Below, piece by piece: positions 1-13,933 of a DNA stretch of 64,000 nt; the stretch's first letter is position 1; each line of letters begins with the position of its first letter. Source of the DNA: Ehretia macrophylla (taxonomy: Eukaryota; Streptophyta; Magnoliopsida; Boraginales; Ehretiaceae). A program made the position numbers and the translations under genes. Below the pieces are notes generated by a model. The model was not told the DNA's origin and ran no database searches. It saw only the letters and a list, made by a program, of their open reading frames with translations. The DNA lies in contig CM075775.1 in the NCBI GenBank assembly GCA_037974665.1, positions 35,366,152 through 35,430,151 of the forward strand, read 5' to 3'.

Positions 1-1222
1 GGTCGTCGTCCATTTCGCGGCTCACGACGTACGATCTGGGACGAAAAAATAACGCAAAAGAAGAAAAGTGTCCAAAAATTGATAAAAACGTTCAATTTTG
101 GGCTCCGAAAATAGGCGCAGCTGAGCAGGCTAGCTGCCCCCGTCGTTGAGCTCTCGGAGAGCTTGCTAACTGTATGCTCTGCGTCGCGTAACTCCTAACG
201 GATCAAAAGTTATGGGCACCGGAGCAATGGAGACCTGGTCCTAAGCCCAATGCCCTCGGTTTGCTGGCCCAGCCTCTACGTGAAGTGAAGTTGTCTTGCA
301 CAAGGTGCCGTGGGATTCGGTAATAGAAATGTGATGGATTAGGTTGTCGTCCTTTTCGCGGCTCACAAAGTACAATCCGGGACGAAAAAACAGCGCAAAA
401 GAAGAAAAGTGTCCAGAAACTAATGAAAACGTTCGATTTTGGGCTCCGAAAACAGGTGCAGCTTGGAGGCTAGCTGCCCCCATCGTAGAGCTCTCGGAGA
501 ATTTTCCAACGGTTTGCTGTGCACCGCGTAACTCCTTACAGATCAAAAGTTATGGGCACCGGAGCGACAGAGACCTGGTCCTAAGCCCCACGACCTCGAT
601 TTGCGGGCCCAGCCTCTACGTGAAGCGAAGTTGTCTTGCCCAAGGTGGCGTGGGATTCGGTAATAGAATTGTGATGGATTAGGTTGTCATCCTTTTAGCG
701 GCTCATGACGTACGATCCGGGACGAAAATACAGCGCTGAAGAATAAAAGTGTCCAGAAACTGATGAAAACATTCAATTTTGGGCTCTGAGAACCGGCGCA
801 GCAAAGCACTCCGGCTGCCCCCGTCGTAGAGCTATCGGAGAGCTTTCCAACGGTATGCTGTGTGCCGCGTAACTCCTTACGGATCAAAAGTTATGGGCAC
901 CGGAGCGACGGAGACCTAGTCCTAAGCCCCACGCCCTCGGTTTGCCGGCCTAGCATCTACGTGAAGCGAAGTTGTCTTGCACAAGGTGCGGTGGGATTCA
1001 ATAATAGAAATGTGATGGATTTAGGGGTCGTCCTTTTCGCGGCTCACGACGTACGATCCGGGACGAAAAAACGGCGCAAAAGAAGAAAAGTGTCTAGAAA
1101 CTAATGAAAACGATCAATTTTGGGCTCCGAAAATCGGCGCATCAAAGCAGGTTGGCTACCCCCGTCGTAGAGCTGTTGGAGAGCTTTCCAATGGTATGTT
1201 GTGCACTGCGTAACTCCTTACG

Positions 1223-4111
1223 GATCAAAAGTTATGGGCACCGGAGCGACGGAGACCTGGTCCTAAGCCCCACGCCCTCGGTTTGTGGGCCCAGCCTCTA
1301 CGTGAAGCGAAGTTGTCTTGCCCAAGGTGGCGTACAATCCGGGACAAAAAAATAGTGCCAAAGAAGAAAAGTGTCCAGAAACTAATGAAAACGTTCAATT
1401 TTGGGCTCCCAAAATAGGCACAATCGAGGAGGCTTGCTGTCCCCGTCGTAGAGCTCTCGGAGAGCTTTCCAACGGTTTGCTGTGCGCTGCGTAACTCCTT
1501 ACTGATCAAAAATTATGGGCACCGGAGCGACGGAAACCTGGACCTAAGCCCCACGTCCTCGATTTGCGGGCCCAGCCTCTACGGGAAGCGAAGTTATCTT
1601 GTACAAAGTGCTGTGGGATTCGGTAATAGAAATGTGGTGGATTAGGTTGTCATCCTTTTCGCTGCTCACAACGTACGATCCGGGACGGAAAAACAACACA
1701 AAAGAAGAAAAGTGTCTAGAAACTAATGAAAACGTTCGATTTTGGGCTTCGGAAATAGGCGCAGCAAAGGAGGCCTGCTGCCCCCATCGTAGAGCTCTCG
1801 AAGTGCTTTGCAACGGTATGCTGTGCGCCGCGTAACCTCTTACGGATCAAAAGTTATGGGCACCGGAGCGACAGAGACCTGGTCATGAGCCCCATGCCCT
1901 CGGTTTGTGGGACCAGCCTCTACGTGAAGCGAAGTTGTATTGCACAAGGTGTCGTGGGATTCGGTAATAGAAATGTGGTGGATTAGGTTGTCGTCCTTTT
2001 CGTCGATCACGACGTACGATCCGAGACGAAAAAACAGCGCAAAAGAAGAAAAGTGTCCAAAAATTGATAAAAACGTTCGATTTTGGGCTCCGAAAACAAG
2101 CACAGCCAAGCAGGCTAGCTGCCCACGTCGTAGAGCTCTTGGAGAGCTTTCTAACGGTATTCTGTGCGTCGCGTAACTTCTTACGGATCAAAAGTTATGG
2201 GCACCGGAGCGACGGAGACCTGGTCCTAAGCCCCACGCCCTCGGTTTGTGGGCCCAGCCTCTACGTGAAGCGAAGTTGTCTTGCCCAAGGTGGCGTACAA
2301 TCCGGGACGAAAAAACAGTGGCAAAGAAGAAAAGTGTCCAGAAACTAATGAAAACGTTCAATTTTGGGCTCCCAAAATAGGCGCAATCGAGGAGGCTTGC
2401 TGTCCCCGTCGTAGAGCTCTCGGAGAGCTTTCCAACGGTTTGCTGTGCACTGCGTAACTCCTTACTGATCAAAAATTATGGGCACCGGAGCGACGGAGAC
2501 CTGGACCTAAGCCCCACGCCCTCGCTTTGCGGGCCCAGCCTCTACGGGAAGCGAAGTTATCTTGCACAAAGTGCTGTAGGATTCGGTAATAGAAATGTGG
2601 TGGATTAGGTTGTCATCCTTTTCGCGGCTCACAACGTACGATCCGGGACGGAAAAACAGCGCAAAAGAAGAAAAGTGTCTAGAAACTAATGAAAACGTTC
2701 GATTTTGGGCTTCGGAAATAGGCGCAGCAAAGCAGGCCTGCTGCCCCCATCGTAGAGCTCTCGAAGAGCTTTGCAACGGTATGCTGTGTGCCGCATAACC
2801 TCTTACGGATCAAAAGTTATGGGCACCGGAGCGACAGAGACCTGGTCATGAGCCCCATGCCCTCGGTTTGTGGGACCAGCCTCTACGTGAAGCGAAGTTG
2901 TATTGCACAAGGTGTCGTGGGATTCGGTAATAGAAATGTGGTGGATTAGGTTGTCGTCCTTTTCGCCGATCACGGCGTACGATCCGAGACGAAAAAACAG
3001 CGCAAAAGAAGAAAAGTGTCCAAAAATTGAAAAAAACGTTTGATTTTGGGCTCTGAAAACAGGCACAGCCAAGCAGGCTAGCTGCCCCCGTTGTAGAGCT
3101 CTTGGAGAGCTTTCTAACGGTATTCTGTGCGTCGCGTAACTCCTTACGGATCAAAAGTTATGGGCAACGGAGTGACGGAGACCTGGTCCTAAGCCCCACG
3201 CCCTCGGTTTGTGGGCCCAGCCTCTACGTGAAGCGAAGTTGTCTTGCCCAAGGTGGCGTACAATCCAGGACGAAAAAACAGTGGCAAAGAAGAAAAGTGT
3301 CCAGAAACTAATGAAAACGTTCAATTTTGGGCTCCCAAAATAGGCGCAATCGAGGAGGCTTGCTGTCCCTGTCGTAGAGCTCTCGGAGAGCTTTCCAACG
3401 GTTTGCTGTGCGCTGCGTAACTCCTTACTAATCAAAAATTATGGGCACCGGAGAGACGGAGACCTGGACCTAAGCCTCACGCCCTCGCTTTGCGGGCCCA
3501 GCCTCTACGGGAAGCGAAGTTATCTTGCACAAAGTGCTGTGGGATTCGGTAATAGAAATGTGGTGGATAAGGTTGTCATCCTTTTCGCGGCTCACAACGT
3601 ACGATCCGGGACGGAAAAACAGCGCAAAAGAAGAAAAGTGTCTAGAAACTAATGAAAACGTTCGATTTTGGGCTTCGGAAATAGGCGCAGCAAAGCAGGC
3701 CTGCTGCCCCCATCGTAGAGCTCTCGAAGAGCTTTGCAACGGTATGCTGTGCGCCGTGTAACCTCTTACGGATCAAAAGTTATGGGCACCGGAGCGATAG
3801 AGACCTGGTCATGAGCCCCATGCCCTCGGTTTGTGGGACCAGCCTCTACGTGAAGTGAAGTTTTATTGCACAAGGTGTCGTGGGATTCGGTAATAGAAAT
3901 GTGGTGGATTAGGTTGTCGTCCTTTTCGCCGATCACGACGTACGATGCGAGACGAAAAAACAGCGCAAAAGAAGAAAAGTGTCCAAAAATTGATAAAAAC
4001 GTTCGATTTTGGGCTCCGAAAACAGGCACAGCCAAGCAGGCTAGCTGCCCCCGTCGTAGAGCTCTTGGAGAGCTTTCTAACGGTATTCTGTGCGTCGCGC
4101 AACTCCTTACG
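1223..4111 (+). repeat. 963-bp higher-order repeat, three tandem copies
   Basis: Copies are 1223-2185, 2186-3148 and 3149-4111, each exactly 963 bp. Each holds three monomers of about 281, 341 and 341 bp. The 281-bp unit lacks about 60 bp between GGTGGCGT and ACAATCC, the segment that normally carries the GGATTAGG and GCGGCTCACGAC parts. The three copies are near identical by eye, far closer than adjacent monomers within a copy. This is the mark of recent amplification of a trimer by unequal exchange or a similar process. Confidence 0.95.
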
Positions 4112-7100
4112 GATCAAAAGTTATGGGCTCCGGAGCGACGGAGACCTGGTCCTAAGCCCCACGCCCTCGGTTTGCTGGCCCAGCCTCTACGTGAAGTGAA
4201 GTTGTCTTGCACAAGGTGTCGTGAGATTCGGTAATAGAAATGTGATGGATTAGGTTGTCGTCCTTCTCGCGGCTCACGACGTACGATCCGTGATAGAAAA
4301 ACACCGTAAAAGAAGAAAAGTGTCCAGAAATTGATGAAAACGTTCGATTTAGGGCTACAAAAATAGTCGTAACCGAGCAAGATTGCTGCCCCAGTCGAAG
4401 AGCTCTCAATGAGCTTTCCAACGGTATGCTGTGCGCCGCGTAACTCCTTATGGAGCAAAAGTTATGGGCACCGGAGCGACGGAGACCTAGTCCTATGCCC
4501 CACGCCCTTGGTTTGCGGACCCAGCTTCTACGTGAAGTGAAGTTGTCTTGCCCAAGGTGGCATGGGATTTGGTAATAGAAATCTGATGGATTAGGTTGTC
4601 GTCCTTTTCACGGCTCACGACCTACGATCCGGGATGGAAAAACAACGCAAAAGAAGAAAAGTGTCCAAAAACTGATGAAACATTCGATTGTGGGCTCGAA
4701 AAATAGGTGCAGCCGAGAAGGCTTGCTGTCCCGGTTGTAGAGCTCTCGGAGGGCTTTCCAACAGTATGTTGTGCGCCGCGTAACTCTTTACAGATCAAAT
4801 GTCATGGGTGCCCGAGCGACGAAGACCTGGTCCTATGCCCCACGCCCCCGGTTTGCGGGCCCAGCCTCTACGTGAAGCGAAGTTGTCTTGCACAAGGTGC
4901 CGTGGGATTCGGTAATAGAAATGTGGTGGATTAGGTTGTCGTCCTTTTCGCGACTCACGACGTACGATCAGGGACGGAAAAACAGCGCAAAAGAAGAAAA
5001 GTGTCCAGAAACTGATGAAAACATTTGATTTTGTCTCCGAAAATAGGTGCAGCTGAGCAGCCTAGCTACCCCCGTCGTAGAGCTCTCGGAGAGCTTTCCA
5101 ACGGTATGTTGTGTGTCGCGTAACTCCTTACGAATCAAAACTTATAGGCACCGGAGCGACGGAGACCTGGTCCTAAGTCCCACGCCCTCGGTTTGCCAGC
5201 CCAGCCTTTACATGAAGTGAAGTTGTCTTGCCCAAGGTGACATGGGATTCGGTAATAGAAATTTGATGGATTAGGTTGTCGTCCTATTCGCGTCTCACGA
5301 CCTACGATCCGGGACGGAAAAACAACGCAAAAGAAGAAAAGTGTCCAAAAACTAATGAAAGCATTCGATTTTGGAATCTGAAAACAGGTGCAGCCGAGTA
5401 GGCTTATTGTCCCGGTCGTAGTGCTCTCGGAGAGCTTTCCAACGGTAAGCTGTGCGACGCGTAACTCTTTACGGATCAAAAGTTATTGGCACCGGAATGA
5501 CGAAGACCTGGTTCTATGCCCTATGCCCTCGGTTTGCGGGCCAAGCCTCTACATGAAGCGAAGTTATCTTGCCCAAGGTGGCATGGGATTCGGTAATAGA
5601 AATCTGATGGATTAGGTTGTCGCCCTTTTTGCGGCTCACGACGTACGATCCGGGATGGAAAAACAGCGCAAATGAAGAAAAGTGTCCTGAAACTGATGAA
5701 AACGTTCGATTTTGGGCTCCGAAAACAGGCGCAACCGAGCAAGATTGCTACCCCCGTCGAAGAGCTCTCGGAGAGCTTTCCAACGGTATGCTGTGCGCCG
5801 CGTAACTCCTTACGGATCAAAAGTTATGTGCACCGGAGCGACGGAGACCTGGTTCTAAGCCCCACGCCCTCGGTTTGCGGGCCCAGCCTCTACGTGAAGC
5901 GAAGTTGTCTTGCACAAGGTGCCGTGGGATTTGCTAATAGAAATATGATGGATTAGGTTATCGTCCTTCTCGCGGCTCACGACGTACAATTCGGGACAGA
6001 AAAACAGCGCAAAAGAAGAAAAGTGTCCAGAAATTGATGAAAACTTTTGATTTTGGGCTCTGAAAATAGGCGCAACCGAGCAAGCTTGTTGCCCCCGTCG
6101 TAGAGCTCTCGGAGAGCTTTCCAACTGTATGCTTTGCGCCTCGTAACTCCTTATGGATCAAAAGTTATGGGCACCGGAGCGACGAAGTCCTAGTCTTAAG
6201 ACCCACGCCCTTGGTTTGCGGGCCCAGCCTCTACGTGAAGCGAAGTTGTCTTGCACAAGGTGGCATGGGATTCGGTTATAAAAATCTGATGGATTAGGTT
6301 GTCGTCCTTTTCGCGGCTCACGACCTACGATCCGGGACCGAAAAATAGCGCAAAAGACGAAAACTACCCAAAAACTAATGAAAATGTTCGATTTTGGGCT
6401 GCGAAAATAGGCACAGCCGAGTAGGCTTGCTGCCTCCGTCGTAGAACTCTCAGAGAGCTTTCCAATAGTAAGTTGTGCGCCGTGTAACTCCTTACGGATC
6501 AAAAGTAATAGGCACCGGAGCGACGGAAACCTGGTCCTAAGCCCCACGCCCTCGGCTTGTGGGCCCAGCCTCTACGTGAAGTGAAGTTGTCTTGCATAGG
6601 GTGCCATGGGATTCGGTAATAGAAATGTGATGGATTAGGTTGTCATCCTTTTCACGGCTCACGACGTACGATCCCGGACGGAAAAACAGCGCAAAAGAAG
6701 AAAAGTATCTAAAAACTAATGAAAACATTTGATTTTGGGCACCCAAAACTGGCGCAGCCGAGTAGGCTTGCTGCTCTTATCGTAGAGCTCTCGGAGAGCT
6801 TTCCAACGGTATGCTGTACGTCGCGTAACTCCTTACGGATCAAAAGTAATGCGCACCGGAGCGACGGAAACCTGGCCCTAATTCCGACGCCCTCGGTTTT
6901 CGGGCCCAGCCTCTACGTGAAGTGAAGTTGTCTTGCCCAAGGTGGCATGGGATTCGGTAATAGAAATCTGATGGATTAGGTTGTCGTCCTTTTCGTGGCT
7001 CACGACGTACGATCCCAGACGAAAAAACTGCGCAGAAGAAGAAAAATGTCCAGAAACTGATGAAAACGTTCAATTTTGGGCTCCGAAAATAGGCACAACC

Positions 7101-8719
7101 GAGGAGGCTAGCTGCTCCAGTCGTAGATCTCTCGTAGAGCTTTCCAATAGTATTTTGTGCGCCGTGCAACTTCTTACGGATCAAAAGTTATGGGCACCGG
7201 AGCGACGGAGATCTGGTCCTAAACCCCACGCCCTCGATTTACGGGCCCAGCCTCTACCTGAAGCGAAGTTGTCTTGCCCAAGCAGGCATCAGATTCGGTA
7301 ATAGAAATGTGATGGATTAGGTTGTCATCCTTTTCGCGGCTCACGACGTACAATCCGTGACGAAAAAATAGCGCAAAAGAAGAAAAGTATCCAGAAACTG
7401 ATGAAAACGTTCGATTTTGGGCTCCGAAAATAGGCACAGTCGAGCAAGTTTGCTGCCCCAGTCGTAGAGCTCTCGGAAAGCTTTCCAACAGTATGTTGTG
7501 CACCACGTAACTCATTGCGGATCAAAAGTTATGGGTATCGGAGCGACGGAGACCTGGTCCTAAGCCTCACGCCCTCGGTTTGCGGGCCCAGCCTCTACGT
7601 GAAGCAAAGTTGTCTTGCCCAAGGTGGCATGGGATTCGGAAATAGAAATCTGATTGATTAGGTTGTCCTTTTCGCGGCTCACGACGTACGATCCGGGACA
7701 GAAAAATAGCGCAAAAGAAGAAAAATGTCCAGAAACTAATGAAAAAGTTCTATTTTGGGCTCCGAAAATAGGCACAGCTGAGCAATCTTGCTGCCCCCGT
7801 CGTAGAGCTCTCGGAGAGCTTTCGAACGGTATGGTGTGCGCCGCGTAACTCCTTACGGATCAAAAGTTATGGGCATCGGACCGACCGAGACCTGGTCCTA
7901 AGCCCCATGCCCTCGGTTTGCGGGCCCAGCCTCTACGTGAAGTGAAGTTGTCTTGCCTAAGGTGGCATAGGATTCGGTAAAAAAATGTGACGGATTAGGT
8001 TGTCGTCCTTTTCTCGCCTCACGACGTACGATCCGGGACGGAAAAACAGCACAAAAGAAGAAAAGCGTCTAGAAACTGATGAAAACGTTCTATTTTGGCT
8101 CCGAAAATAGGCGCAGCCAAGCAGGCTTGCTGCCCCCATCGTAGAGCTCTCAGAGAGCTTTCCAATGGTATGCAGTGCGTCGTGTAACTCCTTACAGATC
8201 GAAAGTAATGGGCACCGGAGCGACGGAGACTTGGTCCTAAGCCCCACGCCCTCGGTTTGCGGGCCCAACCTCAACGTGAAGCGAAGTTGTCTTGCACAAG
8301 GAGCTGTGGAATTCGGTAATAGAAATGTGATGGATTAGGTTGTCGTCATTTTCGCAGCTCATGACGTACGATCCGGGACAGAAAAATAGCGCAAAAAGAA
8401 GAAAAGTGTCTAGAAATTGATGAAAACGTTCAATTTTGGGCTCCGAAAATAGGCGCAACCGAGCAGGCTTGCTGCCACCGTCGTAGAGCTCTCGGAGAGC
8501 TTTCAAACGGTATGCTGTGCGCTGCGTAACTCCTTACGGATCAAAAGTTATGGGCACCGGAACGACGGAGACCTGGTCATAAGCCCCACGCCTACGGTTT
8601 GCAGGCCCAGCCTCTACGTGAAGCGAAGTTGTCTTGCCCAAGTTGTCGTGGGATTCGGTAATAAAAATATGATGGATTAGGTTGTCATCTTTTTCACGGC
8701 TCACGACGTACGATCCGGG

Positions 8720-10081
8720 AGGAAAAAACAGCGAAAAAGAAGAAAAGTGTCCAGAAACTGATAAAAACATTCGATTTTAGGCTGAGAAAATAGGCGCAGC
8801 CAAGTAGGTTTGCTGCCCCCATCGTAGAGCTCTCGGAGAGCTTTCCAATAGTATGTTATGCGCTGTGTAACTCCTTACGGATCAAAAATAATAGGAACTG
8901 GAGCGACGGAGTCCTGGTCCTAAGCCCTACGCCCTCGGTTTGCAGGCCCAGCCTCTACGTGAAGCGAAGTTGTCTTGCACAAGATGCCGTGGAATTCGGT
9001 AATAGAAATGTGATAGATTAGGTTGTCGTCCTTTTAGCGGCTCACGACGTACGATCCGGGATGAAAAAACAGCGCAAAAGAAGAAAAGTGTCCAGAAACT
9101 TATAAAAACATTGGATTTTGGGCTCAAAAAATAGGCGCAGCTGAGCAGGCTTGCTGCCCCCGTCGTAGAGCTCTCGGAGAGTTTCCAACGGTATGCTGTG
9201 CGCCGCGTAACTCGTTACGGATCAAAAGTTATGGGCATTGGAGCGACGGAGACCTGGTCCTAAGTCCCACGCCCACGGTTTGCAGGCCCAGCCTCTACGT
9301 GAAGCGAAGTTGTCTTGCACAAGGTTCCATGGGATTCGGTAATAAAAATGTGATGGATTAGGTTGTCATCCTTTTCACGGCTCACGACGTACGATCCGGG
9401 ATGGAAAAACAGCGCAAAAGAAGAAAAGTGTCCAGAAACTGATAAAAACGTTCGATTTTAGGCTGAGAAAATAGGCGCAGCCAAGTAGGTTTGCTGCCCC
9501 CATCGTAGAGCTCTCAGAGAGCTTTCCAATAGTATGTTATGCACTGTGTAACTCCTTACGGATCAAAAATAATGGGAACTGGAGCGACGGAGTCCTGGTC
9601 CTAAGCCCTACGCCCTCGGTTTGCAGGCCCAGCCTCTACGTGAAGCGAAGTTGTCTTGCACAAGATGCCATGGAATTCGGTAATAGAAATGTGATGGATT
9701 AGGTTGTCGTCCTTTTTGCGGCTCACGACGTACGATCCGGGACGAAAAAACAGCGCAAAAGAAGAAAAGTGTCCAGAAACTTATAAAAACATTGGATTTT
9801 GGGCTCAAAAAATAGGCGCTGCTGAGCAGGCTTGCTGCCCCCGTCGTAGAGCTCTCGGAGAGTTTCCAACGGTATGCTGTGCGCCGCGTAACTCGTTACG
9901 GATCAAAAGTTATGGGTACTGGAGCGACGGAGACCTGGTCCTAAGTCCCACGCCCACGGTTTGCAGGCCCAGCCTCTACGTGAAGCGAAGTTGTCTTGCA
10001 CAAGGTTCCATGGGATTCGGTAATAAAAATGTGATGGATTAGGTTGTCATCCTTTTCACGGCTCACGACGTACGATCCGGG
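8720..10081 (+). repeat. 681-bp dimer repeat, two copies
   Basis: The stretch from about 8720 to 9400 is repeated at about 9401 to 10081 with few differences. Shared private variants include a 1-bp deletion in GAGAGTTTCCAACGG (about 9178 and 9859), AAAATAATRGGAACTGG, and GGAGTCCTGG. The second copy loses similarity near 10100. Edges are approximate because flanking monomers are themselves related. Confidence 0.85.
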
Positions 10082-11263
10082 ATGGAAAAACAGCGCAAAA
10101 GAAGAAAAATGTCCAGAAACTGATGAAAACGTTCGATTTTAAGCTGCGAAAACAGTCGCAGCCAAGCAGGTTTGCTGACCCCGTCGTAGAACTCTCGGAG
10201 AGCTTTCCAATAGTATGTTATGCGCCGTGTAATTCCTTATGGATCAAAAATAATGGGCACCGGAGCGACGGAGTCGTGGTCCTCAGCCCCACGCCCTCGG
10301 TTTGCAGGCCCAGCCTCTACGTGAAGAGAAGTTGTCTTGCACAAGGTGTCATGGGATTCGGTAATAGAAATGTGAAGGATTAGGTTGTCGTCCTTTTCGC
10401 GGCTCACGACATACGATCCGGGACAGAAAAACAGCGTAAAAGAAGAAAAGTCTCTCGAAACTTATGAAAACGTTCATTTTTGGGATTCAAAAACAGGCGC
10501 AGCTAAGCAAGCTTGCTCCCCCCGTCGTAGAGCTCTCGGAGAGCTTCCCAACGGTATGTTGTGCGCCGCGTAAGTCCTTACGGATCAAAAATAATGGGCA
10601 CCGGAGTGACGGAGACCTGGTCCCAAGCCCCACGCCCACGGTTTGCGGGCTCAGCCTCCACGTGAAGCAAAGTTGTCTTGCACACGTTGCCGTGGGGTTC
10701 GGTAATAAAAATTTGATTGATTAGGTTGTCATCCTTTTCACGGGTCACGACGTACGATCCGAGACAGAAAAACAGCACAAAACAAGAAAAATTTCCAAAA
10801 ACTGATGAAAACGTTCGATTTTGGGCTCTGAAAACTGGCGCAGCCGAGCAGACTTGCTACCCCCGTCGTAGAGCTCTCGGAGAGCTTTCCAACGTTATGT
10901 TGTGTGCTGCGAAACTCCTTACGGATCAAAAGTAATGGGCACCGGAGCGATGGAGACCTCGTCCTAAGCCCTACGCCCTCGGTTTGCTGCCCAGCCTCTA
11001 CGTGAAGCGAAGTTGTCTTGCACAAGGTGGCATGGGATTCGGTAATAGAAATGTAATGGATTAGGTTGTCGTCCTTTTCGCAGCTCATGACGTACGATCT
11101 GGGACCAAAAAATAGCGCAGAAGAAGAAAAGTGTCCAGAAACAGATGAAAATATTCAATTTTGGGCTTCAAAAATAGGCGTAGCCGAGCAGGATAGCTCC
11201 CATCGTCGTAGAGCTCTCGGAGACCTTTGCAACGGTATGTTATGCGCCGCGTAACTCGTTACG

Positions 11264-11549
11264 GATCAAAATTTATGGGCACCGGAGCGACGAAGACCTG
11301 GTCCTAAACCCCACACCCTCGGTTTGCGGGCCCAGCCATTACGTGAAGCGAAGTTGTCTTGCACAATGTGCCGTGGGATTCGGTAATAGAAATGTAATGG
11401 ATTAGGTTGTCGTACTTTTTGCAGCTCACGACGTACGATCCGGGACGAAAAAACAGCGCAATAGAAGAAAAATGTCCAGAAACTGATGAAAATGTTCGAT
11501 TTTGGGCTGCCAAAACAGTCGCAGCCAAGTAGGCTTGATGACCCTTACG
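11264..11549 (+). repeat. Deleted satellite monomer (286 bp)
   Basis: The distance between landmarks is 286 bp. The unit runs from GGCTTGATGACCC straight into TTACGG, so it lacks about 55 bp that normally hold the AGCTCTC-G-GAGAGCT dyad and the TCCAACGG segment. It is the only unit in this block missing the dyad. Confidence 0.85.
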
Positions 11550-13933
11550 GATCAAAAGTAATGGGCACTGGAGCGACGGAGACCTAGTCAAAATCCCCAC
11601 GCCCTCGGTTTGGGGACCCAGTCTCTACGTGAAGCGAAGTTGTCTTGCCCAAGGTGGCGTGAGATTCGGTAAAGAAATGTGATGGATTAGGTTGTCATCC
11701 TTTTTTCCGGCTCACGACGTACGATCCGGGACGGAAAAACAGCGCAAAAGAAGAAAAATGTCCAGAAACTGATAAAAATGCTCGATTTTGGGCTCCGAAA
11801 ATGGGGGTAGCTGCAGGCTTGTTGCCCCCGTCGTAGAGCTCTCGGAGAGCTTTCCAACGGTATTCAGTGCACCACGTAAGTCCTTACAAATCAAAAGTTA
11901 TGGGCACCGGAGCGACGGAGACCTGGTCCTAAGCCCCACGCCCTCGGTTTGCGGGCCAAGCCTCTACGTAAAGCGAAGTTGTCTTGCACAAGGTGCTGTG
12001 GGATTCGGTAATAGAAATGTGACGGATTAGGTTGCCGTCCGTTTTGCGGCTCACGTAGTACGACCCGGGACGGTAAAACATCATAAAAGAATAAAAGTGT
12101 CCAGAAATTGATGAAAACGTTCAATTTTGGGCTCCGAAAACAGGCGCAGCCGAGCAGGCTTGCTGCCCCTGTCGTAGAGCTCTCGAAAAGCTTTCCAACG
12201 GTATGCTGTACGCTACGTAACTCCTTACGGATCAAAAGTGATGGGCACCGGAGCGACGAAGACTTGGTCCTAAGCCCCTCGCCCTCGGTTTGCGGGCCCA
12301 GCCTCTACGTGAAACGAAGTTGTCTTGCCCAAGGTGGCATGGGATTCGGTAATAGATATCTGATGGATTAGGTTGTCGTCCTTTTCACGGCTCCCGACGT
12401 ACGATCCGGGACCAAAAAACAGCGCAAAACAAGAAAAGTGTCTAGAAATTGATGAAAACATTTGATTTTGGGCACTGAAAACAGGCACAGCCGAGCAGGC
12501 TTGCATCCCCCGTCGTAGAGCTCTCGGAAAGCTTTCCAACGGTATGCTGTGCGCCGCGAAACTCCTTACAAATCAAAAGTTATGGGCACCGGAGCGACGG
12601 AGACCTGGTCCTGAGCCCCACGCCCTCGGTTTGTGGGCCCAGCCTCTATATGAAGCGAAGTTGTCTTACCCAAGGTGGAGTAGGATTCGGTAATAGAAAT
12701 GTGATGGATTAGGTTGTCGTCCTTTTCGCGGCTCACGACGTACGATCCGGGACGAAAAAACATCGCAAAAGAAGAAGTGTGTCCAGAAACGGATGAAAAC
12801 GTTCGATTTTGGGCTTTGAAAACAGGCGCAGCCAAGCAGGCTAGCTGCACCAGTCGTAGAGCTCTCGGAGTGCTTTCAGCGATATGCTGTGCACCGCGTA
12901 ACTCCTTACGGATCAAAAGTTATGGGGACCGGAGCGACGGAGACCTGGTCCTAAGCCCTACGCCCTGGGTTTGCGGGCCCAGCCTCTACACGAAGCGAAG
13001 TTGTCTTGCCCAAGGTGGCTTGAGATTCGGTAATAGAAATGTGATGGATTAGGTTGTCGTCCTTTTCGCGGCTCACGACGTACGATCCGGGACGAAAAAA
13101 TAGCGTAATAGAAGAAAAGTATCCAGAAACTGATGAAAATGTTCAATTTTGGGCTACCAAAACAGGCGCAGCCGAGTAGGCTTGCTGCCCCCATCGTAGA
13201 ACTCTCGGAGAGCTTTCCAATAGTATGTTGTGCGTCATGTAATTCCTTACGGATCAAAAATAATGGGCACCGGAGCGACAGAGACCTGGTCAAAATCCTC
13301 ACGCCCTCAGTTTACGAGCTCAGCCTCTACGTGAAGCGAAGTTGTCTTGCACAAGGTGCCGTGGGATTCAGTAATATAAATGTGATGGATTAAGTTGTCG
13401 TCTATTTTGCGGCTCACGACGTACAATATGGGATTAAAAAACAGCGCAAAAGAAGAAAAGTGTCCAAAAACTAATAAAAATATTCGATTTTGGGATGCGA
13501 AAATAGGCACAGCCGAGCAGGCTTGCTGCCCCCGTCGTAGAACTCTTGGAGAGCTTTCCAATAGTATGTTGTGCGCCGTGTAACTCCTTACGGATCAAAA
13601 GTAATAGGCACCGGAGCGACAGAGATCTGGTCCTAAGCCCCATGCCCTCGGTTTGCGGGCCCAACCTCTTCGTGAAGAGAAGTTATCTTGCACAAGGTGC
13701 CGTGGGATTCGGTAATAGAAATGTGATGGATTAGGTTGTAGTCCTTTTCGCGGCTCACGACGTACGATCCGGGACGAAAAAACAGCGCAAAAGAAGAAAA
13801 GTGTCCAGAAATGGATGAAAACGTTCGATTTTGGGCTCCAAAAATAGGCGGGGCTGAGGAGGCTTGCTGCCCCCATCGTAGAGCTCTCGGAGAGCTTTCC
13901 AACGATATGTTGTGCGCCGCGTAACTCCTTACG

